Below are positions 38,361-52,032 of a stretch of DNA of 64,000 bases, piece after piece; the first letter of the stretch is position 1; each line of letters opens with the position of its first letter. The stretch is from Motacilla alba alba (Eukaryota; Chordata; Aves; Passeriformes; Motacillidae): the NCBI RefSeq assembly GCF_015832195.1, contig NC_052046.1:31400911-31464910 (forward strand), written 5' to 3'. Made by a program: the position numbers and the translations under genes. The notes under the pieces are model-generated. The model searched no databases. It was not told where the DNA came from and was given only the letters and a program-made list of their open reading frames with translations.

Positions 38361-41300
38361 ATCTGAGGTTGAAATGGGGACTGAGGATTGTGGTAAAACA
38401 ACTACGAATAAATGTGCTCAAATATTTTTTTATTTGGTATAATAATGGCTTGAGATATTCAAAAGCAATATGTGTTTTCCCTATAAACCAGAAAGTAGAG
38501 ATGAGTTTAGACTGTTTCTGTCACTTCAATGAATTGAGCAGATGGATTCACTGCTTTCAAAGGTGGTATTGTTAAAGGCCTATAAAATGTGATGTGTTCC
38601 CTTCAGTGTCACCACTTGTTCTGTCTAGCCTATGTGTCCCATACAATCTTGCAGATCTCCAATCCCAATTCTTTTTGGAAAAGCCTGCCCACCTGCCTCT
38701 CTCCTTTGTCTTTTATCCAGCATACCAGAAGACAATATGTTTCTGCAATATTTCACTAGAGTAGCTTGTAAGAACTCTTTGCCACAGCTGCCAAAAACTT
38801 CACGGCACCTCAAGCAGCTGAGCTTGATTGAAACATAACTCTGCAGCAGCAGCTGCTTGGGCTCCTTGACTTCCAGTCCTGACCTGACATTAACCCTGGG
38901 ACAAGAACTCACATTTTCTGTGGTGCATTAAAAACACAGCAGAATGTAAGAGGCAATAAGCAGGCCAGAACACAATGCTTTCAGGCAACATTTAAGGAAT
39001 CCTTGGATCTTGTGCCAGTTCTCTGCACAACAGCAAATTTCACCTGCAATGACTATGAAAAACATTGTCAACTGGGCAGAAATGTGAATTTCCTGTTATC
39101 ACTGTGAAGCACAGTTTTTCATTTAGCTCATTAAAGAAAAAAAAAAGAAGATTAAAAAAAAGTGACTTTATCTGGTTCTGAGATATAACTTTTCACATAT
39201 AAAAGCAGAAGAGTATGAAATGGTGTTCATTGTACCAGAATGAATCCTTTATCCTCTGCAAGTCTTAAATATTTAGGTCATCATTTTTTAAACTCAGAAA
39301 AGTTTTTGCACATTGTGGGTTATAATCTACCTGATAATAAAGAGGGGTTCTACCTTTTATGTTACAGAGGAAGACAAATAGGGGAAGAAAAACAAATCCA
39401 AACCAGAACTGGCATATAACCTGTAGGATTAAAATTAAAGCTGGCTTTCAAGATGAAAAAGATATGTTTTTTAAGAATGACACTCCAGAAAATGCATCAG
39501 GAAAATCATGGCTCAAAGGCTTCTTGGCATTCTGTTCAGATTTCCTCTTCTCTTATTTTACTCAGAAAATCAGGCTTCAATTTTAGACACATGGGATACA
39601 GGAAGACAAGGTTAGGCACATTTTTGAGTCAGAGCTTTGAACTCATAGTTTTTGTAACATTGCAAACCAGTCAATTGATTTTCATTTCATGGAGAACTTG
39701 GCTCCAAATCACCATCTTTGAACAAGTTTGTCGCTATTATTTTATATTGAACTTTTTTTCTTTTTTTTTTAAATGCAGTTTTCCACCTACTACTCTGAAG
39801 TCTTCATATTACTGAGAAGCCCTTGTTCTTAGAGTGCGTTTCAAGTTCAAAGCCTTTTCAGCAGGTTTTACTGTAGTGAAAATGTCTTTCTTTAAAGATC
39901 GCCATGTCATTGTTAGCAATATGACCTTGGAAACTTTTCTATGGCAGAAAAAAGGTATTTGAAAAATTGGAATGGAATTCCTACACACATATCCATAACG
40001 TTTTCAGACTTACAGATATGGAGAAAATAAAACTCCAACAAACACTTGCCTTTCACAGTCCAGGATTTTATTATCACATAATTTCTCTGAGTTTTCAAAA
40101 AATAGCTGAGTTTATATGTGGTAAGTGGTTTTAAACCTCTGTGCCTTATGCAAAGAGGAAGAAGTGAAAGAAAGGTGAAGTCTCAGCAACTATGCTTGAC
40201 AGAAACAATGACCATTGCTTGGTGTGTTTGCATGACAGCTAACTACTCCTGGTGAGAGCAAAAATATTCAGATATTGAGGAGAAAGGCATCCAACATTAT
40301 AGGTCTAGGAAGTCAGCAAATCCCACTCAGAGTGTGAGTCTTGACTCTTCCCACAATGACTCTTCATAGCCCAAGTACATTGAAAGTGTCAGGAAGAATT
40401 CCTTTTCATAAGCCAGAGAAAAAAAGAAATTGTAGCCTCTTAGACTGCAGAAATTCTTTCTGTCAAAATATAATAGTAGTCTAACTGAGGCACAATACTT
40501 TATTATTTTATAGCATGCTACTAATTAATTAAGTAGTCTATCCCATGCTTTTCCTTATGCATTTACTCTATATTTCAAAAGTTCATCGCCTCAAGTTTTC
40601 TTTTTTTATTTAATCATGAAGTCACATATACATATACATATTCATATACGTAACCTTCTTGAAAACTCCAGAGGAATATTCTCACATACCCACTTAAAAT
40701 GTAGATTTTCAATTAAATAATTCAAATTCAAATCAAACTTCTTACAGAAGTGCAATAAATAATTTGTCATTAATTAGTATTTCCCTGCCAGACTATATTT
40801 TTCAGAGTAAGTTGTTTTATCTGAGGGAGGATTTGCAAAAAAAAAGACATCTCAGGAGCAAACAGAAACAAAATAAATTTTAGATACACAAATGTTGCCT
40901 CACCATTTCTAGACTCAGCAAAAAACCCAAACTGATTTTGCTCAAATGGATGAAAAGGGTAGGGTTTTTTCACAGAGTTTTGAGATTCTTAGAGAATATA
41001 CACAGCAATCAAATAAAAATACTGCTAACAAAATTGTGCCCTTATTCAATACCCTTAAAACAGTCTCAGTCTACCCTGCAAGCTATAAAGAAAGGATTTA
41101 GTTGAATGAATCTATTTATTGCAGCCATTATTTGCAGCTATGATTGCTTTCCGCCTGCATCTTAAACTAGTAGTTTTACCTTCTCAATTTGGCCTTCTAG
41201 CTGTTGAAAATATAACTAGAATAAACTAGATAACAAGCAAGATAGAAAAATAATGCACCTAAAATGAGATGGAACACAAAAGTTGCAGAAAGGAAACGTA

Positions 41301-42610
41301 GCTGGCAAGAATCAAAAAAGCTCAGACAATACCTTTTTTTCTAGACAGGGAGAGAAAACGTTCCTTTCCCATCCCTTTCAAGAAAATGCAATTTTAATGT
41401 ACTGAGTTGCAATGGAGTACAAGACCTCAATTAATTATAGTTTCCCATGAATTTGGTATACTCAGAATCTAACTGATATAAATTGATTTTGGAGGTGGTT
41501 ATTTATTGGTGGATGATTTTTTTTTCTTTTGTTACATCTAGATTATTTCAGTCTCAGAGAAAACTGTTTTTTCTCTTCTCTGACCAACCTTTATCCTTTA
41601 AGATGAACTATTGCTCTCCCTCATAAACTAGAGAAACTGTTTCCAGTTAAGGAAAAAAACTTTTCTCCCTCCGGCCAATTTCAGTCTCCAAATGGCAGAG
41701 CAATGTAGTGGTGAATCCACACGGACCCTAGAAAAGGTCTTTTTGGATGAAATACATTAAACTTGGGAAAAGATAGACAGGATACGCTAAGCTCTGACAT
41801 TCCCTGAGCAATGATTAAAAGTGAATATTTCTTACAACAACAACGACAAAAAAGCTTAAGCTTCACTAAACCGAGAAATTGTGACAAAATATGATAACAA
41901 AGCCCAAAAGAAACCATCCAAAAACCAAGCACCTCAGAAAGTCACAAGGAGCTTCTCTGCGGAAATCTTTCCCTAACACTCAGGTGGCCCCTCTTCCCAC
42001 TATTTAATGGAAGCTACTCCTTTGACCTTAAGAGAAGCAGTTCAAGACACACCCCAGAGAAATTTTTTCTTGTTTAAATTAAATGTGTTCAAATAACACT
42101 ACCACTCTTCAACATAAAAGTAAACATAGCAGTTTCCCTCAATACTTTTCACTGTCTGTCAGTGAAATGCTTCACTCACTGTCACATTTAGTGGATTGAA
42201 ATTAGGTTTTTTTGTGGGCCTTAGAGCAGGTTACATGTGAGGAAATCATGCCATGTTATCATGATGTAATTGCAAATCAGTACATACACTTCATTGGTTT
42301 GCTTGTGCAATGGAGCACAATGTAGGCACGTTTCTGATTCATTACATCTTCTCCCATCCCCATCAGGAGCAGAAATAATTTTGCAGGCCTAATTGCATGG
42401 CTCCTCCTCAGCAAATATAGATGCAGAGAGACAGAGAAAAGCAAGAGTCAGAACAGTCAGCCAACTTTCAACAATAATATTAATTTTGAGAATGATGAGC
42501 TACAGGAATCAATTTCATTTATGCAACTTTCAAGAGAAAATTATTTTATATTCTCTATAATTCCTTGAAAAATTATGTATTTTATATACATGTGTTCATA
42601 TATAACTCTA
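38361..42610. other. Unique AT-rich sequence, no gene recognised
   Basis: Contains a moderately GC-richer patch at about 38590-38900, open for 95 codons on the minus strand and 68 on the plus strand, with no recognised product. Chance frames of up to 120 codons occur (plus 39453-39815). A short (CATATA)-like run lies at 40625-40650. Confidence 0.5.
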
Positions 42611-42639
42611 TCTCTCTCTCTCTCTCTCTATATATATAT
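42611..42639. repeat. (TC)9 followed by (TA)n microsatellite
   Basis: Nine TC units at 42611-42628 pass directly into a TA run ending at 42639. It is a compound dinucleotide repeat. Confidence 0.95.
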
Positions 42640-43702
42640 GCTAGATAAATTACACAAACATATTGAAATGCTTTGAGCAAATTCGTTCATATAATCTTCT
42701 ACCTCAAGAACGTCACGACAGCAAGGTTTTAATTAGGATAGGAACATTAGGAAGTTTTGTATTTCTTTGACAAAATCCATCAAATCAGTGCTTCATATGC
42801 AAAATCTCCAATGTTTAGACAGTGACACATTAACACAAAGCTAAAATAAATACCATGGTTAGTGTTGTACTGTGAAGATTTCTAACTACTTTCTGTTCAT
42901 AAAGGTCCTTTGGGTTTTCAGCAGAATAACCTTCAAAATTTTAAAATGTATTTCTTCACAGAATACTTAAGGAGTATTTTATAGGACTCTTTTTTCCTTT
43001 TAATTTCATAGAATTATAAAATCATTAAGGTTGGAAAAGACCTTCAAGATCATCAAGCCCAACCACAACCAAACATGACCATGCCAAAAAAGACCATGTC
43101 ACTAAAGCACCTCATCTAGTCATTTCTTGAACACCTGGTGTTTAATATGGTGACCGTACCACCTCCCTGGGCAGCCCATTCCAGTGCCTAACCAACCCTC
43201 AAGTGAAAAAAGCCTTCCTGATATCCAAATGGAACCTCACCTGGCACACAGCCTGAAACTGTCCTCCTGTCTTGTTACTGATTGCCTTGGAGAAGAGACC
43301 AACCCCTACCTGGCTACAGCCTCCTTGCAGGCAGTTGAGAGAGTAATAAGGTCTTCCCCTTTGCTCCAGACTAGACAACCACATCTCCTACAGCTGCTCC
43401 TTGTAGGTCTTGCTCTCCAGACCCTTCAGCAGCTCCATTGCCCTTCTCGGGACACTCTCCAGCACCTCAATGTCCTTCTTTCCAGAGCCTCACACCTGGA
43501 CACAGTCCTCTAGCTGTGGCCTCACCTGTGCCACGTACAGGGGGACAGTCATTACGTGGTCCTGCTGGCCACACTATTGCTGATACGGGCCAGGCTGCCA
43601 CTGGCCTTCTTGGCCATCTGGGCATGTGATTGTTCATGTTCAGCTGCCATTGATCAGCATCCCCAGGTCCTTTTCCATCAATATCTTTACAGTGTCTCTT
43701 CC

Positions 43703-44113
43703 TCAAGCCTTTAGCACTGCCTGGGGTTCTTGTGACCCAAACTTCTGACCTAGCACTTCCCCTTTTTGAATGTCACATATCCCCTTTTTGAATGTCACAT
43801 AACCGGCCTTGGGCCACCAATACAGCCTGTCCAGATCCCTCTGCAGATCTTTCCTACTTTCCAGCAGATCAACACTCCCACTTGTGTCATCTGAAAACTT
43901 ACTCAGGGGATACTTGAACTCCTCATCCAAATCACTGATAAAGATATTAAAGAGGCCTAGCCCCTGTACTGAGCCATGGGGAGCACCACTGCTAACCAGC
44001 CTCCAGCTGGATGTAGCTCCATTCACCTTCGCTCTCTGAGCCTGGCCATCCAGCCATTCTAACCCAGGGCGGAGTGCCCCTGTCCAAAACATGAGCTGCC
44101 AATAGGACTTCAC
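43703..44113 (-). pseudogene. CR1 reverse-transcriptase fragment (136 codons)
   Basis: An open minus frame covering the middle of the CR1 reverse transcriptase. Around residues 45-62 it reads SGAPHGSVQGLGLFNIF, the motif-B region (P-Q-G-S in active copies, here P-H-G-S). About residue 70 it reads SKFSDDTS, which is motif C with both catalytic aspartates kept. QRDLDRLYWW follows, the CR1 thumb block. Motif A lies upstream and is lost to 5' truncation. The protein is not functional. The frame persists past CR1-like sequence into the duplicated segment near 43780. Confidence 0.8.
43759..43801. repeat. 21-bp tandem duplication inside CR1
   Basis: CCCCTTTTTGAATGTCACATA occurs in full at 43759-43779 and 43781-43801 (21 bases written here in coordinates only as two units). 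The period is 22 bp with a single T between the units. The exact identity implies the duplication arose after the CR1 had inserted and begun to decay. Confidence 0.9.
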
Positions 44114-44155
44114 TGGCTTTCAAAAAACCCATGTTCCTCAGACAATCAGCTATCA

Positions 44156-47100
44156 TCTAAATAAAGACTTTTCTCATCTAACTAATAAAGCGTTTCAGTA
44201 AAGGAAATATTGTAGTACAACATATTATTGAATACACTAACAGAAATCCAAGAAAATCGTTGCAGTTTTAATTTTCTAATCAATGTTTCTTTCCTAGAAA
44301 ACCATTGATAACAAAGATTAATCCATAAAAGAAAAGCTTAGGGTACTCTTATCTAGGATCCATACATTACTCTTAAAATCCAAACTGCATGTGCTAAAGA
44401 AATGTACAGTTTCCAGCTGGTCATCAAAAAGAGAATAGGTTCTTGTCACAGTGTACAGTATTAATTGCCTTATTTATTGTAATTATTTCAATCTAGAAAA
44501 AAAGTGTTTTTCCTGTATAGATAAAGGTCAATGGGAGGTGAAATTGTGCAGGCTACTCGTCAGTTATTTTTATGGGGACTATGACAATTGTTACACAAAC
44601 AAGGCAGAAGTATTTTGATTTAGTTTTTGCAGTAATCTTAAAAGAGAATTTTATCAATGGTCTCTTTGTGTTGAGAGCAAAAGCAAGCCCATTCCCATGC
44701 ACCAAGTTATATAGTATTCATAATAATTCTCATCCATTCACATATCACAAAACAAAGTAAGAAAAGGCCTGACGTATCATACAGACATAAAATATTACAC
44801 TGTGATGAAGCAGGAGCTGACAGTTTTTGACACCACTAACGCAACATAGATAATGCAAAGAAGGAAAAATCATGACAGGTAATAGGCTGAAGAATGTATA
44901 ACACTGTGCCTTGAAAGAATAGATGTTTAAAAATGAAAAGAACAGTAACAGGCTTATGTAGATCTTTACTTCTTTCATATTACCAAACAGTGACCAAACC
45001 TGCCTGATACCTTTGCAAGGAAAAAAAAGCAGCATGCAATGCATATTGCTACTACCAGAAAGAATAGGGAATTTTCTATATTTGACCTCTTTTCTTGCAT
45101 TCACCTCTAATTTCCTACATTTTAAACCTCCTTTTGATTTGTAAGTTATTCATAGCACATATATTTTATAAGAATGTTTCTCAAAGGAATTATAGGATGT
45201 AAGTTTCTTTAGTCATTTACCATGGTTCTTGAATAAATACAAATGGACTTAAAGGAGTTTCTGCATCTGACAGATGTTTGGTTTCTACTCAAATTGTCAC
45301 TTATCTTTCACATCATACAAAAGCAGAAGGAAATCAAACAAAGTCTAACTATATGACAGAATTTGTTTTTCCTCTAGAGGGTTGGTTAGTAAAGTTATAG
45401 CTCCTGTTATCAGACAAAAATCCAATAACTCTAAAAATAAATAATAACCCTAAAATAAATCTACAAACTTGGAAATGTCTACAGAAATAAAACCTTTATA
45501 ATACAATAAAAGATAAAATATGAAAATAGCTGTCACTGTTCCATGGAGTGATTATCAGTGGGGTATTATCACTGATGATTTATATCCAGAAAAATATTTC
45601 AAGACCGAGTATTTCACAAGTATTATTTTGAAATATACATGATAAATCTAAAAACTGGTATCTGCATTACCAACAATATGTACTGCTGCATCTGTTCACT
45701 TTCTATATAAGAAAAGACATACAGGTATATACAATTGTACCTCTGTGTATGGTTAAAAATCTTCCTACTTTGGAAAATCAGCACTTTTTTACAACGAAGT
45801 CTTCATAAACTGAATTAGCTTTGACCTCAGTATCTGGAGTAAGGACAACTACACAGACATAGAAATAAAGGTTAGCAAAACCTTCCTCAGGAGATGAAAA
45901 TAGTTTTTGTCTCCATTTAACTTCAGGCATAATACTTGTAATATCAAGTCTAGCAATGGGAGAAAGCTCTTATGTGGCTCTTTGAAAAGCCAGTTCACAC
46001 AGATTTCTCAGAAAAAAATGCTACACACTAATTGTTCAGTTTTACTGACTTGCAGCATCTACATGTGCTTGTGAAAAGCAAAGAGAACTGAAATGGTATA
46101 TGGGAGTTCTTTCCTTATTTTCAACTTCCCTCCTGCCTTCTGCTGACTTTATAAAGTCTGAAAACCTCTTCTCAAACTGCTTCATGTGAACACAAAGCTT
46201 GATTAAACCAGGATTGCTTAAATGTCTGAAAAGCTGAGAGCTCATTTTGAAACAGGAGGAACACCAACAGCTTCTTTACAAAGGTATCAACTATCCAACA
46301 TGGCATAATAATAATTGTTGCAATACCCACTACTCCAGAATGCCTGGTAAATACTGAATCTCTGATTGGTTTCAAACATTAGATATTTTGTCTTGGCTTT
46401 GATACTTAAGCCTGATAATGAAAGACTGGTAATTTCTAGATTATGCTTAGGCAGACATGAGTCATTACAGTAGGTTAGCAGAAATATAAACCAAATTTAC
46501 AGTAGCAGAGTGCAGGTAAATATTTTCACCATTTCACTGCACCATTTTCACTGTAATTTTTTGTTGTTATATAAAATATGATAATTTAATTTTAAAAAAA
46601 AAGACAAAATTTCTGCATTGGGAAGATTAAAGAAGGAATAAAAAGTCAAAATATAGAAAAACTTGAAATTTTTATGAAGAGCAGCGAGTAAGGAGGCCTA
46701 GCCCTCCTTGAAGGTGGCTTCTGACCTTCCTACAGACATATTTTTCTCTCTCTCTCATCATTCACATTAGAAATTACAAATTTCAAGCAATTTCATGAAA
46801 ATGGATAAAAAAATATGTGGCTTGCCTGCTATGGCACCACCTCACTGCCTTCCCTGGTGAAGCACCTTCAAAATAGAGAAGCCTCACTTGAATAACGTTT
46901 TAACTATAAACTGATAGGGGTTGAGACTTAAGAGGTGGGATATTTCCCTGCAACAGAGAAAGATCCCTGCTTAAGATTATCCTATATGAATCTATTGCAG
47001 CATTAGTTTTCTTCCTTTGACTGTAAAGAAAAACTGATAATAACTTGATAAATTTCTTATTCTGGCTGCATAAGAAATCTCAAAAATCACTGAAGAATAC

Positions 47101-50100
47101 TCCCTTCCTACCTCTCTAGTATTAACACAACTACTGCCTTTTACCACAGCTTTTTGTTATAATCATAGAAAAATTTCTTTTTGAAGAATGGATTAAATTA
47201 ATCAGTATTCCAGATTAACAGTATCTTTCATGATATTACAGATCATGTTTCTCTTGAAATGCTCTGATGAAGATTTTCTCTTGGACATACCATGGAATCA
47301 CTTTGAGACAACAGAAAAAATATCAGTGGAAAAGCAGCAAAAGGATCACTGGGGGTGACAAAGCAGCTTAAACTCTTGAACTCGGTTGTACCTTCCAGTG
47401 AGAATGTGTCTCATCTTCTTAACTTTCCAGTATGTATATCAGTTAATGAAGTAGACACAACATGCTTTTGGCAGTCTTGAGTCCTGGAAAGCAAAAGAAA
47501 ATTGCTAAGAGAACCTCTGTCACTATTAAACTCTGCTCAATATCTCTGGGGAAGATAACAGAACTGTTGACTAAGCATTGCAGAAAATAGGCTGACATCT
47601 CATGTTGTAAGGTGCAGTCTGAAAGGATTCTTCAAACATAAAGCCATTCACTGATGTTATGATCCTCTATGACTGAGTGAAAAACAGTCAGAGACGTACT
47701 AGAGCTTATATTTTCTAGCTACATGCATTTAATAGTGCTCAGAACACAAGTGTTCTGACTGATGTTTCCTAATGTCAAACTGATCTCCCTGGAGTTTTCT
47801 GCTAACGGCACACAATGAACACATTTCTCCCTACTGAAAGTGAAATAATGAAGTGTATTCATGGAGTTAAAAGTCCAACAGAGCTGGTAAATCTGTTCCT
47901 TGACTACCTGGACAGAACACAACAGATGTGCAAGTGAATAGACAGCGCAGAGAACCAAAGTGGAGCATTGGTTATATGTTGGCGTGGGGAAAAAAAAAGG
48001 AAATTCTCTAGACTTCTCAAAATCCGAAATTCCAGCGTCGTCTCTTGAAACATTATCTAGGGACTGCGATTCCCATCTGTCCCTCATTACCAATAAAGAT
48101 ATGCAACCCCTTCATCATTGAGGACTGACAGTTTGGGAACACAGCACAACAAAAGTGAATGTAATCACAAGTGACACTTTCACCTACGACAAAAGAACCA
48201 CTCAGCACTTCCCATTTTTCAGGAAGAAAACCCCAGTGACACCAGAAATATGCAGACATTATGAGAAAAAAATTATTAATAAGAACATCTCTTTTTATTA
48301 CAATATAATTCTCAGCTGACTACAGGTTGAAATTTTAGATCAGCCTCCTATTTTGTACATTATCAATTCTTTCTAAAGACTTTAGAGAAATTCAACTTTG
48401 CATGCCAGACAGCTCAATACACATAAATACACCATATGCTAAAAAACATTTCCAGCTGTTGGAAAAATGATTTGCTTAAAACTGAAAAATCCTGAATATG
48501 GCTATTTAGCAAATAGTTTGAAAGTGCTATAGAATTCTTTTGCTATTTAAATACATACTATAAACACTTTTTCAAAGGTGTCAAGGCAGCTATATAACAA
48601 GGGATTTTCTGGTGTTCCAGTATTTAAATTTTGAAAGCAGCCTCCACAAATAAGCATTTGAGATGTATAATATAATTTAAAAAAAAAAACCAAACCCACT
48701 GTATCTATTCCAAAGTGATTCTTCTCAGCACTTATGCACATTAAAACACTGGTGGCCAGTGAAGTAAAGCCTACTTGGCTTAGTTATAGTCACAGAGTAA
48801 AAAGATGGACTGATGACATATATTGCAGCTCAAAATGACACTTGCAGGACAAAAGCCAATATTTTACTGTAAGCAAGGTCTAATAATTTCCAGTAAATGA
48901 ACACATGATTAGAGCAGAATAAATGAGAGTCGTCCATTGCCTCCATAGTTTTGGAATTACATAATTACAACCAATTAAAGGAAATGCATGCAACAGTCAA
49001 ACAGAGCTTTATCAACAGCCCTGCACAAATTGTGGAAACAGGACATCACCATTGCGAGACAATCTTTGAATGAAACACACTTCTCTGATTCTGTCTTCTG
49101 TAGTAGAGCAAATATTCAATTGTAGTTACAGGTGGAAATAAATACGCTCTTTAGCTCAATTTAAGGATACTGAGGAGTCATAGTAATATGAGCAATGTAA
49201 GAATTCTAAGAATGGAAAATAACCCTATGGGAACTAATTTTGGCACTATTTTTCATGAACAATATTGGTATTGGCAAGCAAGGTAATATTTCTACATGCA
49301 AAAAAGTGCATAATGCAAGTTGTAAGGTGCTCTTTCTGTCTCTCTTTAAAAAGAATTTTAAACTTTGGAAAAAAATAAATAAATTATTTGTACCATTTTT
49401 TTAATCAAGTTGATATACTAAACTAATACAAAGATAACTCTTGTGGTGCAGTCATCATCACTTGATTGATACATACTTTTCATTTAATAAAACAATATAT
49501 GTAATTAATAAAGTAAAGCACAAGATTGTTTTAACAGGAGAAGGTTTTAACTGGGTTTAGAGGTAAACATAGTTGGCATGCATACCTCTAATACATCAAG
49601 TCTGCACGCAAATTGGGGTAGTATCTCACCATGAGAGCTTCCCAGCACAGTTTAAGAACATGGCACTAACAAAAGGTACATTTCAAGACTCCCTCCAAGT
49701 TTGCGATAGGTGAATTTGTCACAGTATTTTGTGAAAAAAGGCTAATTAACAGTGAACTGAGATGTGGAGGATGAACTTATAAACAATTCCCAGCCACTAA
49801 CATGAGTAATAAAGATGTAATAAAAATTTTCACTAATAAAGAAAAAAAATTAAAATTACATCATATGGAGCATGTCTAATGAACTATTCAGCAGACAGAG
49901 TCTGCATTTATACCTGGGTCATGGATCTTACAACAGACAAAGGAAATTTGGAAATGTAAGTTTTTGTGGTATTTCTATTAATTATTGTTGAAAATCCAGT
50001 TAAGAACAAGAACATAACAGAATATTCTGAATGGTAGCAGTAAGAGTTGTCACGTAAGCTCTTGAGTATATATTAGAAAGTCTTATAACTGAATATTAGA

Positions 50101-50340
50101 AGACATGAAAGAACTACTGTTCTTTAGATTCAGACCTGGGGAAAGTGTGAAGTAGAAAAATAATTGCATAAAAACACTTGCTAAAATCATGCTTTTAATA
50201 TTTTACTGTCAGACTTCTGATAGTAAGAAATAAATAAAGAGACAGTAGTCTGGAACACAAAAACAGTCACTGAAGCAAAGGTAAGGACAGAAGCAGGGCA
50301 CCATGGACTGCTGAGACTCCCTGGCCAGCATATCATTAAA
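44156..50340. other. Unique AT-rich sequence, no gene recognised
   Basis: About 6.2 kb with no recognised interspersed repeat or exon. Chance frames reach 119-124 codons (minus 45104-44745 and minus 48093-47719) but have no family resemblance, and the surrounding sequence lacks a coherent exon structure. Confidence 0.5.
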
Positions 50341-50344
50341 CAGG

Positions 50345-50475
50345 GAATCATGGAATTCAATTGGGCTTGGGTTGGAAGAGACCTTAAACATCATATCATT
50401 CCAATTGTCATGCCATGGATAGAAATATCTTTCACGAGACCAGATTGTTCACCCAGTTGTCTTGAGCTTCTGTCA
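50345..50475 (-). mobile_element. CR1 3'-end fragment (minus strand, about 130 bp)
   Basis: The antisense of a CR1 3' end. It starts GGAATCATGGAATTC, then GGTTGGAAGAGACCTTAAAC, then a 'tgccatgg' and 'gagaccagattgttc' block in the usual CR1 order. It is 5'-truncated soon after and strongly decayed. Confidence 0.65.
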
Positions 50476-50812
50476 CATTACTATTCTCAAAGAAACTAAA
50501 AGTTAAGAGGACATCCTGAAAGAAAATTCTTCAATATATGAAACTCAATTATCAAATAATGAACAAATTTAGGTGTTCTGTATCTCTAATACTATACAAC
50601 ACTCAGAGGAGTCACTAAAATATAAGAAAATTATTTTTGACAGGGTTAACTATGAAAAACATCTCTTCATCATTCAACAATTCTGCACCAAGATTTGGCA
50701 GCAAAGCACATAAAATTATTCAGGAAATATAAAGGGAAGTCAAAATACAGCTTCACTGTAGGTTATTCACCTCCCAATTTTTATTGCAAGGCAACCCAAG
50801 AAGCTGTGTTTG

Positions 50813-51045
50813 TCATAGGATCATAGAATGTTAAGGGGTTGTAATAGACCTCAAATATCATCTAACTCCAACCCTTCCTGCCAGGGCAGGAACATCTCCC
50901 ACTAGATCCCATCCAGCCTGGCCCTCAGCACTTCCAGGGCTGGGGCATCCACAGCTTATCTGGGCAACCTGTACCTGTGCCTCACTGCCCTTACAGTAAA
51001 AAATTCCTGTCCAATACATAACCTAAATACAACTTGAACAAATGG
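50813..51045 (-). mobile_element. CR1 3'-end fragment (minus strand, about 230 bp)
   Basis: Plus-strand sequence starts CATAGGATCATAGAATG, the reversed CR1 octamer tail. It then reads through the CR1 3'-UTR blocks 'cccactagatcccatccagcctggccc' (about 50899-50925) and 'ctgggcaacctgtacc'. It is 5'-truncated near 51045 and is a typical short avian CR1 copy. Confidence 0.85.
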
Positions 51046-51719
51046 AAATCCAAAGAATGTTTTTAATGGGGCTTTAACTTTGAGCTGCTATGAGTTAGTT
51101 TATTTCAAATTTTTTCCTATTAGATTTATTTCATCTAGCTCTGTGTGATAGCCCCAGCTGTGGTATTTTGTAAATTCTTTACAAACTTTACTGTAGTGCA
51201 CTTTTCTATATTGGCCCTGTTTCTGTATCTCTGCTCCTCTGCATGTACTACAGCTGTCAAAACCAGCCAAATTAATAATTTCTACCATTGTTATGATATG
51301 CAGTGTAAACCAAAGCTGCAGGCATGCGAGCCACGGGCCAAAATGGATAGATACCGCAATTACCTTTAGGTCCGCATTCAAATGTTTTATTCTGAATCAT
51401 CTTTCAGACTGGCTTTGTTTTGTGATGGACAGCATCTGTTCATCACACATTTGGAATGTATAATCCTTCAATATATTTTTATGAGGTTTATAAAGAGTGA
51501 TAATCCTACAGGTAAGTTAGATCGGGAAGGAGTTAGTTCTATAACTCATTATCTTAAATAAATGTAAAGGATTTATTAAGCTGATGTAGTTAATACCATA
51601 AAAGTCACTGCATTCATATGAATTTCTGAGAAAAGTGTTTCAACAAAATTGGAAAACTCTGCATTTTCTTACCAGTCTTTTCTTTATAGCTTAAAGTACC
51701 TTAGAATACATCATGTATA

Positions 51720-51790
51720 AGTATATATAAGTACATGTATATGTACTTATATAAGTACATGTATAAGTATAAGAGATGTATAAGTACCTT
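51720..51790. repeat. AT-rich repeat with 10-bp hairpin
   Basis: ATAAGTACAT at 51727-51736 and ATGTACTTAT at 51741-51750 are exact reverse complements around a 4-nt loop. The 14-mer ATAAGTACATGTAT recurs at 51751-51764, and GTATAAGTA-like words continue to about 51790. It is a degenerate microsatellite-like block. Confidence 0.85.
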
Positions 51791-52032
51791 AGAGACATCA
51801 TAGATCTTCCAATTTGGTTAAATTCATATCTGTCTAGTTCAGCACTTTTTTCAACTAATGATTTGAACCTACCTTTATCATCACTATCGCAATCCAGATG
51901 AAAAACCATTACATACCTAAAGAGTTAAGAACTTCAAAAGCAAAAATAGTTGCACACAAATCCTGCCCCATGACACATAAACAAATAATTTTTAGTATAC
52001 AGCAGCATATCAACATGGCTAAAAGTTCTGTT

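Larger units (their letters stand above)
43005..44155 (-). mobile_element. CR1 LINE, RT and 3' end (minus strand)
   Basis: A 5'-truncated CR1 whose 3' terminus is at about 43005 (TCATAGAATTATAAAATCAT on the plus strand, the reverse of the CR1 octamer tail). It runs upstream to about 44155 inside the RT domain. The 3' portion reads as the typical antisense CR1 'accacctccctgggcagccc' block at 43159-43178. The RT part is open for 136 codons (44113-43703). A 21-bp tandem duplication at 43759-43801 marks where that frame degrades. It is the best-preserved coding piece in the window, yet it lacks ORF1, the endonuclease and the first half of RT. Confidence 0.9.

Noticed and set aside
43184..43513. 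109-codon plus-strand frame
   Set aside because: It is the antisense strand of the CR1 3' region and not a gene.
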